DNA from: Clostridiales bacterium
GTDB lineage: Bacteria; Bacillota; Clostridia; Clostridiales; Caloramatoraceae
Length of the DNA stretch: 21,306 nucleotides
NCBI GenBank assembly: GCA_026416355.1
Contig: JAOAFH010000096.1
Span: forward strand, 1 to 21,306
Direction: 5' to 3'
Position numbers and translations under genes: made by a program. The notes beneath the pieces are model-generated. The model had not been told where the DNA came from. It ran no database searches and worked only from the letters and a program-made list of their open reading frames with translations. Shown piece after piece: positions 5,852 to 13,489 of the stretch; the stretch's first letter is position 1, and the number at the start of each line of letters is the position of its first letter.

Positions 5852-7732
5852 TTACTCTCCCTTTTTTCTTCTAATCTGTTCAAGATATATAAGAAGTACA
5901 GAAATATCTGCTGGTGATACACCCGATATTCTAGAAGCTTGACCTATATTTTCTGGTCTTATCTTAGAAAGCTTTTGTTTTGCCTCTATTCTTAACCCTT
6001 GTATTTCTTCGTAGTTTATAAAATCAGGTATTCTCTTTTGTTCTATCTTTTTAAACTGCTCTACCTGTTGAAGCTGCTTTTGTATATATCCATCGTATTT
6101 AATTTGATTTTCTACCTCTCTTGCAACATCAAATGGAATATTAGGTCTATCTTTATCAACTTCTTTAGTCATTTCATAGCTTATTTCAGGTCTTTTTATT
6201 AAATCATAAAGTTTAAGTCCTGATTTTATCTCTGAGCTATTATTTCTTCTTAAAAACTCATTTACCTCTTCACTAGGAGATAATACAACACCCTTAACTC
6301 TTTCAATTTCAGCATCAATTGCCTGTTTTCTCTTTAAATATCTTTGATATCTTTCCTCTGTAACAAGGCCTACTTCATATCCTTTTTCGGTTAGTCTTAA
6401 ATCTGCATTATCCTGTCTTAATAAAAGTCTATATTCTGCCCTTGAAGTCATCATTCTATATGGCTCATTTGTTCCCTTTGTTATTAAATCATCTATTAAA
6501 ACCCCTATATATGCATCTGAACGGTCTAATATAAGAGGTTCTCTATCCTTAACCTTAAGTGCAGCATTTATACCTGCTATAATTCCTTGAGCTGCTGCCT
6601 CCTCATATCCTGAAGTACCATTTATTTGTCCTGCAAAGAATAGCCCATCTATTTCCTTAAGTTCAAGTGATAGTTTAAGTTGCGTTGGATCTATACAGTC
6701 ATATTCAATGGCATATGCTGTTCTCATTATTTCACAGTTTTCAAGTCCTGGTATAGAACGATAAAACTGAATTTGCACATCCTCAGGAAGTGAGCTTGAC
6801 ATCCCTTGTATATACATTTCTTCTGTATTTTCTCCCTCTGGTTCAACAAATATCTGATGTCTTTCTTTGTCTGGGAACTTTACAACTTTATCCTCAATGG
6901 ATGGACAATATCTAGGTCCTACCCCCTCAATATCTCCCGTAAATAAAGGTGACCTATGTATGTTATCCCTAATTATTCTATGTGTTTCCTCTGTTGTATA
7001 AGTTAAATAACATGGAACTTGTTCTCTTTCTATATTATCTGACATAAATGAGAATGGGATTACCCTCTCATCTCCTGGTTGAATAATCATCTTTGAAAAA
7101 TCTAGTGAGCGTCTATTAATTCTAGCTGGTGTACCTGTTTTAAACCTTCTTAATGAAATTCCAAGATTTCTTAAACTATCTGATAGTTCATTGGCTGGGA
7201 ATAACCCATTTGGTCCACCATTATAGCTAACCTCACCAATTATTATTCTGCTCTTTAAATAAGTTCCTGTTGTTAAAATTGCTGTTTTACATTCAAAGTA
7301 AGCACCGTTTTTAGTTTTAAGCCCAACTAGCCTTCCTTCTTTAACATCAAGTTCAACCACTTCATCCTGCTTTAATGTTAAGTTTTCTTGATTTTCAAGA
7401 ACATTTTTCATGTATTCTTGATATTTTTTCTTATCTGCTTGTGCACGAAGAGACTGAACAGCTGGTCCTTTAGCTGTATTTAACATTCTTGATTGGATAT
7501 AAGTTTTATCAATTGTTATACCCATCTGTCCACCTAGTGCATCAACTTCACGAACCAAATGTCCCTTTGCAGTCCCTCCAATAGATGGATTACATGGCAT
7601 CATTGCAATGCTATCTAAATTTAATGTAATACATAAAGTCTTACATCCCATTCTAGCTGAAGCAAGTGCTGCTTCACATCCTGCATGTCCTGCACCAACT
7701 ACAATAACATCATAGCTTCCTCCAAAGTACAT
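5852..7732 (-). CDS. mnmG: tRNA uridine-5-carboxymethylaminomethyl modification enzyme MnmG (GidA)
   Basis: A 626-residue FAD- and NADH-dependent enzyme. With MnmE it installs the (carboxymethyl)aminomethyl group on wobble uridine 34 of certain tRNAs. The FAD-binding motif GAGHAG is at residues 13-18. The family signatures GGPNGLFPANELSDSL, RRFKTGTPARI and GPRYCPSIEDK are present in order, and a helical C-terminal domain that contacts MnmE and tRNA ends in ISGVSPADISVLLIYLEQ. Length is typical. The ribosome-binding site GAGGTGAT lies just before the ATG, and the gene begins 12 nt after the mnmE stop, so the two partner subunits are made from one transcript. Confidence 0.97.
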   Translation of the reverse strand: MYFGGSYDVIVVGAGHAGCEAALASARMGCKTLCITLNLDSIAMMPCNPSIGGTAKGHLVREVDALGGQMGITIDKTYIQSRMLNTAKGPAVQSLRAQADKKKYQEYMKNVLENQENLTLKQDEVVELDVKEGRLVGLKTKNGAYFECKTAILTTGTYLKSRIIIGEVSYNGGPNGLFPANELSDSLRNLGISLRRFKTGTPARINRRSLDFSKMIIQPGDERVIPFSFMSDNIEREQVPCYLTYTTEETHRIIRDNIHRSPLFTGDIEGVGPRYCPSIEDKVVKFPDKERHQIFVEPEGENTEEMYIQGMSSSLPEDVQIQFYRSIPGLENCEIMRTAYAIEYDCIDPTQLKLSLELKEIDGLFFAGQINGTSGYEEAAAQGIIAGINAALKVKDREPLILDRSDAYIGVLIDDLITKGTNEPYRMMTSRAEYRLLLRQDNADLRLTEKGYEVGLVTEERYQRYLKRKQAIDAEIERVKGVVLSPSEEVNEFLRRNNSSEIKSGLKLYDLIKRPEISYEMTKEVDKDRPNIPFDVAREVENQIKYDGYIQKQLQQVEQFKKIEQKRIPDFINYEEIQGLRIEAKQKLSKIRPENIGQASRISGVSPADISVLLIYLEQIRRKKGE

Positions 7733-7744
7733 ATCATCACCTCA

Positions 7745-9127
7745 CTATTTTCCTATACAAAAGTCGTTGAATATCCTGTCTATAATATCCTCTGCAGCTG
7801 TATCTCCTGTAATTTCCCCAAGCTTTAAATATGCATCTCTATATTCAACAGATGCAATATCTAATGGCAATAGACTTTCTATTGTTTCTATTCCCTTTTC
7901 TATGCTTTCCTTTGCCTTATAAAGTATGTCCTTGTGTCTAACATTTGTAACATATATATCCTTTGATTTAACCTCTCCTGAATAAACAAACTCCTCTATC
8001 TTTTGTTTTATATCCTCAATCCCTTGTTCTGTATTAACTGATGCATATATAATACTTTCATCATTAAAATACTTTTTAATAGTATCTAAGTCTGAAGCAC
8101 TTGGTAGATCTATTTTATTTATAACAACTATTGTTCTTTTATTTTTAATAAGCTCTATTATCTCTAAATCTTCATCATCAAGTGGTCTACTTGAATCAAC
8201 CATAAATATAATTAAATCTGATTTCTCTATGTATTCCTTCGATTTTTCAACGCCTATTTTTTCTACAATGTCACTTGTTTCTCTAATTCCTGCAGTATCT
8301 ATTATTTTAACAGGAATTCCTCTAATGTTAATGTATTCTTCAATAACATCCCTTGTTGTACCAGGTATATCAGTAACTATTGCTCTTTTTTCTTCAAGTA
8401 GAGCATTTAAAAGTGATGATTTACCTACATTAGGCTTACCTACAATACTTGTATTTAATCCTTCTCTTAAAATTTTTCCTGTTTCAGCATTTTTAATTAA
8501 GCTATTTAACTCATTTATTATTTCATTTGAATCCTTGATTATCTTAGAAGAAACAACATTCTCTATGTCATCCTCAGGAAAATCTACAGAAGCCTCAATA
8601 TGAGCTAAAATACCAAGAAGCCTGTGCATTATATTTTTTATCTTGCTTGACAGTTTTCCTTGTGATTGTTCTAGTGCTATGTGCATACTTTCTGTTGTTT
8701 TAGCTCTAATTAAATCTATAACAGCTTCTGCTTGTGATAAATCTATTCTTCCATTTAGAAATGCCCTCTTTGTAAACTCACCTGGTTCAGCCAGTCTTGC
8801 ACCATTTTCAAGAATAAGAGACAATATTCTTTTAACTGCAACAACTCCACCATGGCAATTAACTTCAACAATATCTTCTCTAGTATATGTATTTGGTGCC
8901 TTCATGTAGCTTATTATAACTTCATCTACCTTTTCATTTGATTTAGGATCAACAATAAATCCGTACATCATTGTATATGACTTCATTTCCTTAACATTTT
9001 TATTTTTAAAGCTTTTAAATATCCTTGCTATAATGTCTAAAGAATCTTTTCCTGACATCCTAACAATACCTATACCCCCCTCACCAACTGGGGTAGATAT
9101 TGCTGCAATAGTATCATCTATATACAT
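7745..9127 (-). CDS. mnmE: tRNA modification GTPase MnmE (TrmE)
   Basis: A 460-residue three-domain GTPase, the partner of MnmG in wobble-uridine modification. The N-terminal tetrahydrofolate-binding domain starts DDTIAAISTPVGEGGIGIVR. The G domain has G1 GKPNVGKS (230-237), DIPGTTRD, DTAGIRET and NKID. The C-terminus carries the invariant FCIGK whose cysteine is conserved in the family. ATG 9127 is used because AGAGGTG precedes it and the family N-terminus begins there. A frame open as far as 9220 adds 31 non-homologous residues and would run through the extended -10 promoter and into the jag terminator. It is the first gene of mnmE-mnmG-rsmG. Confidence 0.96.
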   Translation of the reverse strand: MYIDDTIAAISTPVGEGGIGIVRMSGKDSLDIIARIFKSFKNKNVKEMKSYTMMYGFIVDPKSNEKVDEVIISYMKAPNTYTREDIVEVNCHGGVVAVKRILSLILENGARLAEPGEFTKRAFLNGRIDLSQAEAVIDLIRAKTTESMHIALEQSQGKLSSKIKNIMHRLLGILAHIEASVDFPEDDIENVVSSKIIKDSNEIINELNSLIKNAETGKILREGLNTSIVGKPNVGKSSLLNALLEEKRAIVTDIPGTTRDVIEEYINIRGIPVKIIDTAGIRETSDIVEKIGVEKSKEYIEKSDLIIFMVDSSRPLDDEDLEIIELIKNKRTIVVINKIDLPSASDLDTIKKYFNDESIIYASVNTEQGIEDIKQKIEEFVYSGEVKSKDIYVTNVRHKDILYKAKESIEKGIETIESLLPLDIASVEYRDAYLKLGEITGDTAAEDIIDRIFNDFCIGK

Positions 9128-9160
9128 ACAATTCACCTCTGCAAAAGTAATCATTATTAT

Positions 9161-9169
9161 ATTATACCA
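9161..9169 (-). promoter_or_regulatory. Extended -10 promoter for mnmE
   Basis: The minus strand reads TGGTATAAT at 9169-9161, a perfect -10 with the TG extension. Only a poor -35 (TTATTG-like) lies 17 bp upstream. It is placed between the jag terminator and mnmE and would start RNA about 25-30 nt before the ATG. Confidence 0.6.
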
Positions 9170-9193
9170 AATAAAACAAAAAACAATAAGCAT

Positions 9194-9225
9194 AAAATAT
9201 GCCTGCCGTATGGCAGGCATATTTT
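9194..9225. terminator. Terminator between jag and mnmE
   Basis: A perfect 14-bp stem (AAAATATGCCTGCC / GGCAGGCATATTTT) with a 4-nt loop immediately follows the jag stop codon. It has U residues on the 3' side in both directions. It should end the rpmH-to-jag transcript. Confidence 0.9.
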
Positions 9226-9852
9226 TTATTTTTTTAAATCAATAACTACTTTTCTAAATGGCTCTTCACCTTCACTATATGTAGTAACATATGGATGATC
9301 TTGAAGTGCTGCATGTATTATTCTTCTTTCATAAGGATTCATTGGTTCAAGCTTTACACATTTATTTGTTTTTTGAACCTTATATGCTAATTTCTTAGCA
9401 AGTCCAACTAAGATATCCTCTCTCTTTTTTCTGTAATTTTCTGCATCTAAAAGAACCTTTTTATATTCTTCATCCTTGTTTCCTTTGTTTATAACTAAGT
9501 TAACAAGAAATTGAAGCGCATCTAAAGTTTCTCCTCTATGTCCTATTATAGTGCCCATTCTAGGTCCAACAAGGTTTATCTTTAATGTATCATCTTCTTC
9601 TTTTATATGTATTTCGCACTTAACTCCCATCTCATCAAGCACGTCCCTTAAAAAAGTTCTAGCCATTAGGGCATAATCCTTTTTAAGAGTAACCTTAACC
9701 TTAGCTGGCTTTGCACCAATTAAACCAAATATCCCCTTACTTCCATTGTCTATTATTTCAACATCTACTGAATCTCTTTTTGCATTAAGTTCCCTTAAAG
9801 CTGATTCAATAGCTTCTTCAACTGTTCTTCCTGTCATTTCAATAGACTTCAT
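9226..9852 (-). CDS. jag: RNA-binding protein Jag (KhpB/EloR)
   Basis: A 208-residue cytoplasmic RNA-binding protein usually encoded beside yidC. An N-terminal Jag_N domain (about 1-50) contains GSKGIFGLIGAKPAKV. A KH domain with its GxxG loop IGHRGETLDALQ lies at about 115-130, and a C-terminal R3H domain has NPYERRIIHAALQ near residue 175. In streptococci the KhpA/KhpB pair affects elongation and division; here the role is inferred from family only. There is a 20-nt gap after yidC and a GGTGAG ribosome-binding site. It is the last gene of the unit, followed directly by the terminator. Confidence 0.95.
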   Translation of the reverse strand: MKSIEMTGRTVEEAIESALRELNAKRDSVDVEIIDNGSKGIFGLIGAKPAKVKVTLKKDYALMARTFLRDVLDEMGVKCEIHIKEEDDTLKINLVGPRMGTIIGHRGETLDALQFLVNLVINKGNKDEEYKKVLLDAENYRKKREDILVGLAKKLAYKVQKTNKCVKLEPMNPYERRIIHAALQDHPYVTTYSEGEEPFRKVVIDLKK

Positions 9853-9872
9853 AGGCCTAACTCACCACCCTA

Positions 9873-10547
9873 CTATTTTATAACAACAGCATCCTGTTCC
9901 TTGTGTTTAATTCTATTAACTATAAAATATTGTATTGCAATTTGAATTACGTTGCTTATTATCCAGTAAAGCACAAGAGCTGATTTAAAGTTTATACTTA
10001 CCCATGTAATAAATATAGTCATAAATAGGTTCATTTGTTTTTGGCTCTTAGCTTGTGCATCATCAGTTTTTGGAGTCATCATCATACCTTGAATATATGT
10101 AGTTAATCCTGATATTACTGGTAGTATATATAAAGCATCCTTTTGACCTAAGCTTTTAATCCATAAAAATCCTACATCATTGAATCCTGTATAACGATAA
10201 ATAACATTATACATTGCTATGAATATTGGAAACTGAATAAAGATTAATAAACACCCTGATAGTGGATTTGTTCCCATCTCTTTGTAAAGTTCCATTTGCT
10301 TTTGTTGAAATTTTTGTGGGTCATTTTTGTACTTCTCTTGTAGTTCCTTAATCTTTGGTTGCATTTCACTCATTTTAGCCTGTGATTTTGTTTGGCTGAT
10401 TGTTAGCGGTAATAAAATTATCTTTATTATCGCTGTAAATATAAAAATGTCTAAGAAGTATGCTACACTTAAGTTTTTTACACCTAATGTAACAAACCCG
10501 TGAATTAAGTTGAAGAAATTAGTTAAAACTGTGTTAATCCCTTGCAA
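9873..10547 (-). CDS. yidC: Membrane protein insertase YidC/Oxa1
   Basis: A 224-residue five-segment membrane protein of the YidC/Oxa1 family, which inserts membrane proteins with or without Sec; sporulating Bacillus has the SpoIIIJ version. Membrane segments are seen at about 25-50, 97-117, 135-155, 172-187 and 190-210. A basic/charged cytoplasmic hairpin (KELQEKYKNDPQKFQQKQ) follows the first. The hydrophilic-groove positive charge is a lysine in TAIIKIILLPL, where Bacillus has arginine. There is no lipoprotein signal peptide with a lipobox cysteine, unlike SpoIIIJ. It sits between yidD and jag as expected. Confidence 0.95.
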   Translation of the reverse strand: MQGINTVLTNFFNLIHGFVTLGVKNLSVAYFLDIFIFTAIIKIILLPLTISQTKSQAKMSEMQPKIKELQEKYKNDPQKFQQKQMELYKEMGTNPLSGCLLIFIQFPIFIAMYNVIYRYTGFNDVGFLWIKSLGQKDALYILPVISGLTTYIQGMMMTPKTDDAQAKSQKQMNLFMTIFITWVSINFKSALVLYWIISNVIQIAIQYFIVNRIKHKEQDAVVIK

Positions 10548-10562
10548 ATCTATTTACCTCCT

Positions 10563-10772
10563 TTATGGAACAGGGTCATATCCACCTTTATTTAATGGAT
10601 GACACCTTAATATTCTCTTTATAGCCAAATAACTCCCCTTTACAGCACCATACTTTTCGATAGCTTCAATTGCATACATTGAGCACGTTGGATAGAATCT
10701 ACAACTTGGTGGTTTTAAGGGAGATATGTACTTTCTATATATTTTAATTAAAAAAATTAAAAATTTTCGCAT
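10563..10772 (-). CDS. yidD: Membrane protein insertion efficiency factor YidD
   Basis: A 69-residue YidD-family protein (DUF37/haemolytic family), thought to assist YidC. It has the signature YISPLKPPSCRFYPTCSMYA with the two conserved cysteines, and ends RILRCHPLNKGGYDPVP. An N-terminal hydrophobic/amphipathic helix is present. The start is 2 nt after the rnpA stop, with a GAGGG site inside rnpA, and yidC follows 15 nt after its stop. Confidence 0.95.
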   Translation of the reverse strand: MRKFLIFLIKIYRKYISPLKPPSCRFYPTCSMYAIEAIEKYGAVKGSYLAIKRILRCHPLNKGGYDPVP

Positions 10773-10774
10773 TA

Positions 10775-11119
10775 TTAATTACCCTCTTTAACTAGACCTA
10801 CTTTTTTCAAAAGGCTAATTATCGATTTTTCAACTCCGTGATAATCTGATTTGAGTATACCATTTCTTGCTATAAATATTATATCATATCCTTGCTTAAA
10901 AATAGACTTATTTTTTCTATAACCTTCTCTTATTAATCTTTTATATCTATTTCTAACAACACTGTTTCCTACCTTCTTACTTACAGATACGCCAATTCTG
11001 TTTAAATTATTACCATTTTTGCTGTAATACATAACAAGATTTGAATCACTAATTGACTTGCCTTTTTTATAAATAAGTCTAAAATGTGCATTCCTTTTTA
11101 TTCTTTCTACCTTTTTCAT
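10775..11119 (-). CDS. rnpA: Ribonuclease P protein component RnpA
   Basis: A 114-residue basic protein that binds the RNase P RNA and helps it remove 5' leaders from precursor tRNAs. The conserved RNR motif is in VVRNRYKRLIREGYR (about residues 54-68), preceded by the GVSVSKKVGNSV strand. The N-terminus KKVERIKRNAHFR and phenylalanine/tyrosine positions match the family. The start has AAGGGG upstream. It follows rpmH by 54 nt, which contain an attenuator-like hairpin. Confidence 0.96.
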   Translation of the reverse strand: MKKVERIKRNAHFRLIYKKGKSISDSNLVMYYSKNGNNLNRIGVSVSKKVGNSVVRNRYKRLIREGYRKNKSIFKQGYDIIFIARNGILKSDYHGVEKSIISLLKKVGLVKEGN

Positions 11120-11149
11120 ATTCTACCCCTTCTAAAAGGCTTAAATTGA

Positions 11150-11175
11150 ACAAAAAGGCCACATATTGCGGCCTT
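11150..11175 (-). terminator. Attenuator-like hairpin between rpmH and rnpA
   Basis: On the minus strand AAGGCCGC (11175-11168) pairs with GTGGCCTT (11162-11155; one G.U) around a 5-nt loop, followed by UUUUUGUU. The 5' arm includes part of the rpmH stop codon. Such a site would lower RnpA output relative to abundant L34. Confidence 0.65.
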
Positions 11176-11308
11176 ATGCAGTCAATCTTCTTCTACCTTT
11201 TCTTCTTCTTCTTTGTAGAACTTTTCTTCCATTCTTAGTCTTCATTCTTTTTCTGAAGCCATGCTCTTTCTTTCTTTGTCTCTTTTTTGGTTGGTATGTT
11301 CTTAGCAT
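11174..11308 (-). CDS. rpmH: Ribosomal protein L34
   Basis: A 44-residue, extremely basic protein, the full length for L34 of the large ribosomal subunit. It reads MLRTYQPKKRQRKKEHGF and continues with the RMKTKNGRKV segment, then a run of arginines and lysines and a final RLTA. The ATG at 11308 has a strong AGGAGGTG (11323-11316) 7 nt upstream. It is the gene nearest oriC on the left and the first of rpmH-rnpA-yidD-yidC-jag. It has a consensus sigma-A promoter upstream and an attenuator-like hairpin at its stop codon. Confidence 0.97.
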   Translation of the reverse strand: MLRTYQPKKRQRKKEHGFRKRMKTKNGRKVLQRRRRKGRRRLTA

Positions 11309-11380
11309 TTCTGTGCACCTCCTTTAAAAAACATATGTATGTCATGCGCCATATTTCTCTAAAAGGCATATCACATAAAA

Positions 11381-11409
11381 ATTATATATTTATGTTGCTA
11401 GAATGTCAA
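11381..11409 (-). promoter_or_regulatory. Consensus sigma-A promoter for rpmH
   Basis: On the minus strand TTGACA (11409-11404) is followed by a 17-bp spacer and TATAAT (11386-11381), a perfect match to the vegetative consensus. Transcription should start near 11374, giving a leader of about 65 nt before the ATG. The nearest DnaA box lies 26 bp upstream. Confidence 0.92.
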
Positions 11410-11845
11410 GAAATACATTTTTGTTGATAATTTTTTATCCACATATGTGTTTTTTGTGGATAACTATTGCCTGTGTATAATTAATTTGATAATATATAAA
11501 TTACAATGTGGATAATTAGGTCTAATTTGTTTATTATTTGTTGATTTTTAATAGTTATTCACATTCTGTGGATAAGCCTGTGTATAACTTGTTGAATTTT
11601 AATATAATAAGGACTAGAAAACTGCTTAATTTCTTATTTTTTTGGCTGTTTATAGTGTGAATTTCATTTTGTGAATTATTTTTTCTAATTCAAATTTTTT
11701 TTGATTTTCTCCACAACCTGTGAATATCTATCTATTTTTTTGTCAACAACTATAATTTGATTGGATAGTTGTGAATAACTTTGTTGATTATATATTTCAC
11801 TCAATTTATGTTACAAAAAATTTACTTACGAACAGGAGGTTAATC
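11410..11845. other. oriC: oriC left half (rpmH-dnaA intergenic, DnaA-box cluster)
   Basis: No gene is seen here. Consensus DnaA boxes (TTATNCACA) lie at 11435-11443 (+), 11455-11463 (-), 11472-11480 (-), 11507-11515 (-), 11555-11563 (+), 11567-11575 (-), 11579-11587 (-) and 11770-11778 (-). One-mismatch boxes are at 11707-11715 (+) and 11719-11727 (-). The region is very AT-rich. TATAAT hexamers at 11476, 11603 and 11751 are candidate -10s for dnaA, but none has a good -35, so I do not assign the dnaA promoter. The cluster corresponds to the upstream half of the bipartite Bacillus-type origin. Confidence 0.93.
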
Positions 11846-13228
11846 ATGGGCGTAGATATCCAATCTTTATGGGAAAAGACCCTCAACATAGTAAAAACTG
11901 AATTAACTGAAGTAGGTTTTAATACATGGATAAAATCCCTAAAGCCCATAAAGCTTACTCAAGATTCTCTATACCTGCTTGCTCCAACTGAATTCTCAAA
12001 AAACATTCTTGATGCAAGATATAAAGATTTAGTAGGAAATGCAGTTAAACTTGTTGCGTCAAAGAAATATGAAATAAAGTTTATTTTAGAAAACGATGAT
12101 ATTTTCAAGGAAATTGACCTTCCAAAGGATGTAGAGAAAAAGGTTGACCCTGAAAATATAGTTGAAGATGACAATAAAAATGCATCTTCAGATGAACTAT
12201 TAACTTCTACATTAAATCCAAAGTACACTTTTGATACATTTGTCATAGGTAATAGTAATAGATTTGCCCATGCTGCATCACTTGCTGTTGCAGAAGCTCC
12301 TGCTAAAGCATATAATCCTTTATTTATATATGGAGGCGTTGGTCTTGGAAAAACTCACTTGATGCATGCCATAGGACACTATATTTTAAATAACAATCCA
12401 AAGGCTAGGGTTGTATATGTTTCTTCTGAAAAATTTACGAACGAACTTATAAATTCTATTAAAGATGATAAAAACGTTGAGTTTAGAAATAAATATAGAA
12501 ATGTAGATGTTCTACTCATAGACGATATTCAGTTTATTGCAGGTAAGGAAAGAACACAGGAGGAGTTCTTCCACACATTTAATGCTCTATACGAAGCAAA
12601 CAAACAGATTATTATATCAAGTGATAGGCCTCCAAAGGAAATACCTACGCTTGAGGACAGATTAAGATCAAGATTCGAATGGGGACTTATAGCTGATATA
12701 CAACCACCAGATTTTGAGACTAGAATAGCAATACTAAAAAAGAAAGCAGACATGGAAAATCTAAATGTACCAAATGAAGTTATGGTTTATATAGCAAATA
12801 AAATTCAATCAAACATTAGAGAATTAGAGGGAGCTTTAATTAGAATAGTTGCATTTGCCTCACTTTCAAATGCAGAGATAAGTGTTGAACTTGCAACTGA
12901 TGTTTTAAAGGATATTATATCAAGCAAAAACAACAAACAAATTACAGTTGAGCTAATTCAAGATGTTGTAGCAAGCTATTATAATCTAAGGATTGATGAC
13001 TTTAAATCAAAACGTAGAACTAAAAATGTAGCTTATCCAAGACAAATAGCAATGTATCTTGCAAGAAAGCTCACTGATTTATCACTTCCTAAAATAGGCG
13101 AAGAATTTGGTGGCCGTGATCATACCACTGTTATACATGCCTATGAAAAGATTTCTGAAGACCTTGAAAAGGACGATACATTAAAGGATACCATTGATGA
13201 TTTAATCAAAAAAATAAATCAAAAATAA
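11846..13228 (+). CDS. dnaA: Chromosomal replication initiator DnaA
   Basis: A 460-residue AAA+ initiator. Domain I (about 1-85) has LWEKTLNIVKTELTEVGFNTW. A short acidic linker follows. Domain III begins NPKYTFDTFVIGNSNRFAHAA and has Walker A GGVGLGKT (163-170) and Walker B VDVLLIDDIQFI. The DNA-binding domain IV carries the signature GGRDHTTVIHAYEKI. DnaA-ATP binds the flanking boxes and opens the origin. ATG 11846 is chosen because AGGAGG (11834-11839) is 6 nt upstream and the family N-terminus begins there. A longer frame from 11771 adds 25 unrelated residues with no ribosome-binding site. DnaA boxes both before and after the gene suggest autoregulation. Confidence 0.97.
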   Translation: MGVDIQSLWEKTLNIVKTELTEVGFNTWIKSLKPIKLTQDSLYLLAPTEFSKNILDARYKDLVGNAVKLVASKKYEIKFILENDDIFKEIDLPKDVEKKVDPENIVEDDNKNASSDELLTSTLNPKYTFDTFVIGNSNRFAHAASLAVAEAPAKAYNPLFIYGGVGLGKTHLMHAIGHYILNNNPKARVVYVSSEKFTNELINSIKDDKNVEFRNKYRNVDVLLIDDIQFIAGKERTQEEFFHTFNALYEANKQIIISSDRPPKEIPTLEDRLRSRFEWGLIADIQPPDFETRIAILKKKADMENLNVPNEVMVYIANKIQSNIRELEGALIRIVAFASLSNAEISVELATDVLKDIISSKNNKQITVELIQDVVASYYNLRIDDFKSKRRTKNVAYPRQIAMYLARKLTDLSLPKIGEEFGGRDHTTVIHAYEKISEDLEKDDTLKDTIDDLIKKINQK

Positions 13229-13489
13229 TTCACACATGTTGATAATATAAGTTGATAGTTTGTGGATAGTTGAATTTTAATTTTTTTAGTCTTTATAATG
13301 TGGATAAAGTCAAAGAGTTTTAGTCAACTTATCCACAAATTATTTTTTTATAAATTTATTGAGTTATCTATACCGGGGATAGTTATCAACATATCAACAG
13401 CGCCTACTACTATTACTACTAAAAATATGTTAATATCCTCTATCTAAAATAAAAAATTATCCACTGTGGATAAAAAGGAGGCACTTACA
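13229..13489. other. oriC: oriC right half: DnaA boxes, DnaA-trios and unwinding element
   Basis: This gap between dnaA and dnaN holds consensus DnaA boxes at 13299-13307 (-) and 13329-13337 (+). Tandem near-consensus boxes TTATCAACA (13383-13391) and ATATCAACA (13391-13399) follow, then a GC patch GCGCC (13400-13404). Six trios, CTACTACTATTACTACTA (13404-13421), come next, then an AT-rich stretch to about 13460. Read 3' to 5' on the other strand the trios are GAT GAT GAT AAT GAT GAT, fitting the (G/A)A(T/A) DnaA-trio rule. Box, GC patch, trios and AT-rich DNA together match the basal unwinding system described in B. subtilis, where DnaA strands load on one strand and melt the origin. Confidence 0.92.
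13457..13473. promoter_or_regulatory. Palindromic DnaA box beside the dnaN ribosome-binding site
   Basis: TTATCCACTGTGGATAA is a 17-bp perfect palindrome. Its right half is a consensus box (13465-13473, minus) and its left half a one-mismatch box. It ends one base before the dnaN AAGGAGG (13475-13481), so DnaA bound here could affect dnaN transcription. Confidence 0.8.

Noticed and set aside
9128..9220. A 31-residue N-terminal extension of MnmE
   Set aside because: It would cross the extended -10 promoter and reach into the jag terminator, and MnmE proteins begin near the DDTIAAIST segment.
13404..13421. A simple TAC microsatellite in the dnaA-dnaN gap
   Set aside because: Its position next to DnaA boxes and a GC patch, and its fit to the trio rule including the AAT unit, make an unwinding element the better reading.
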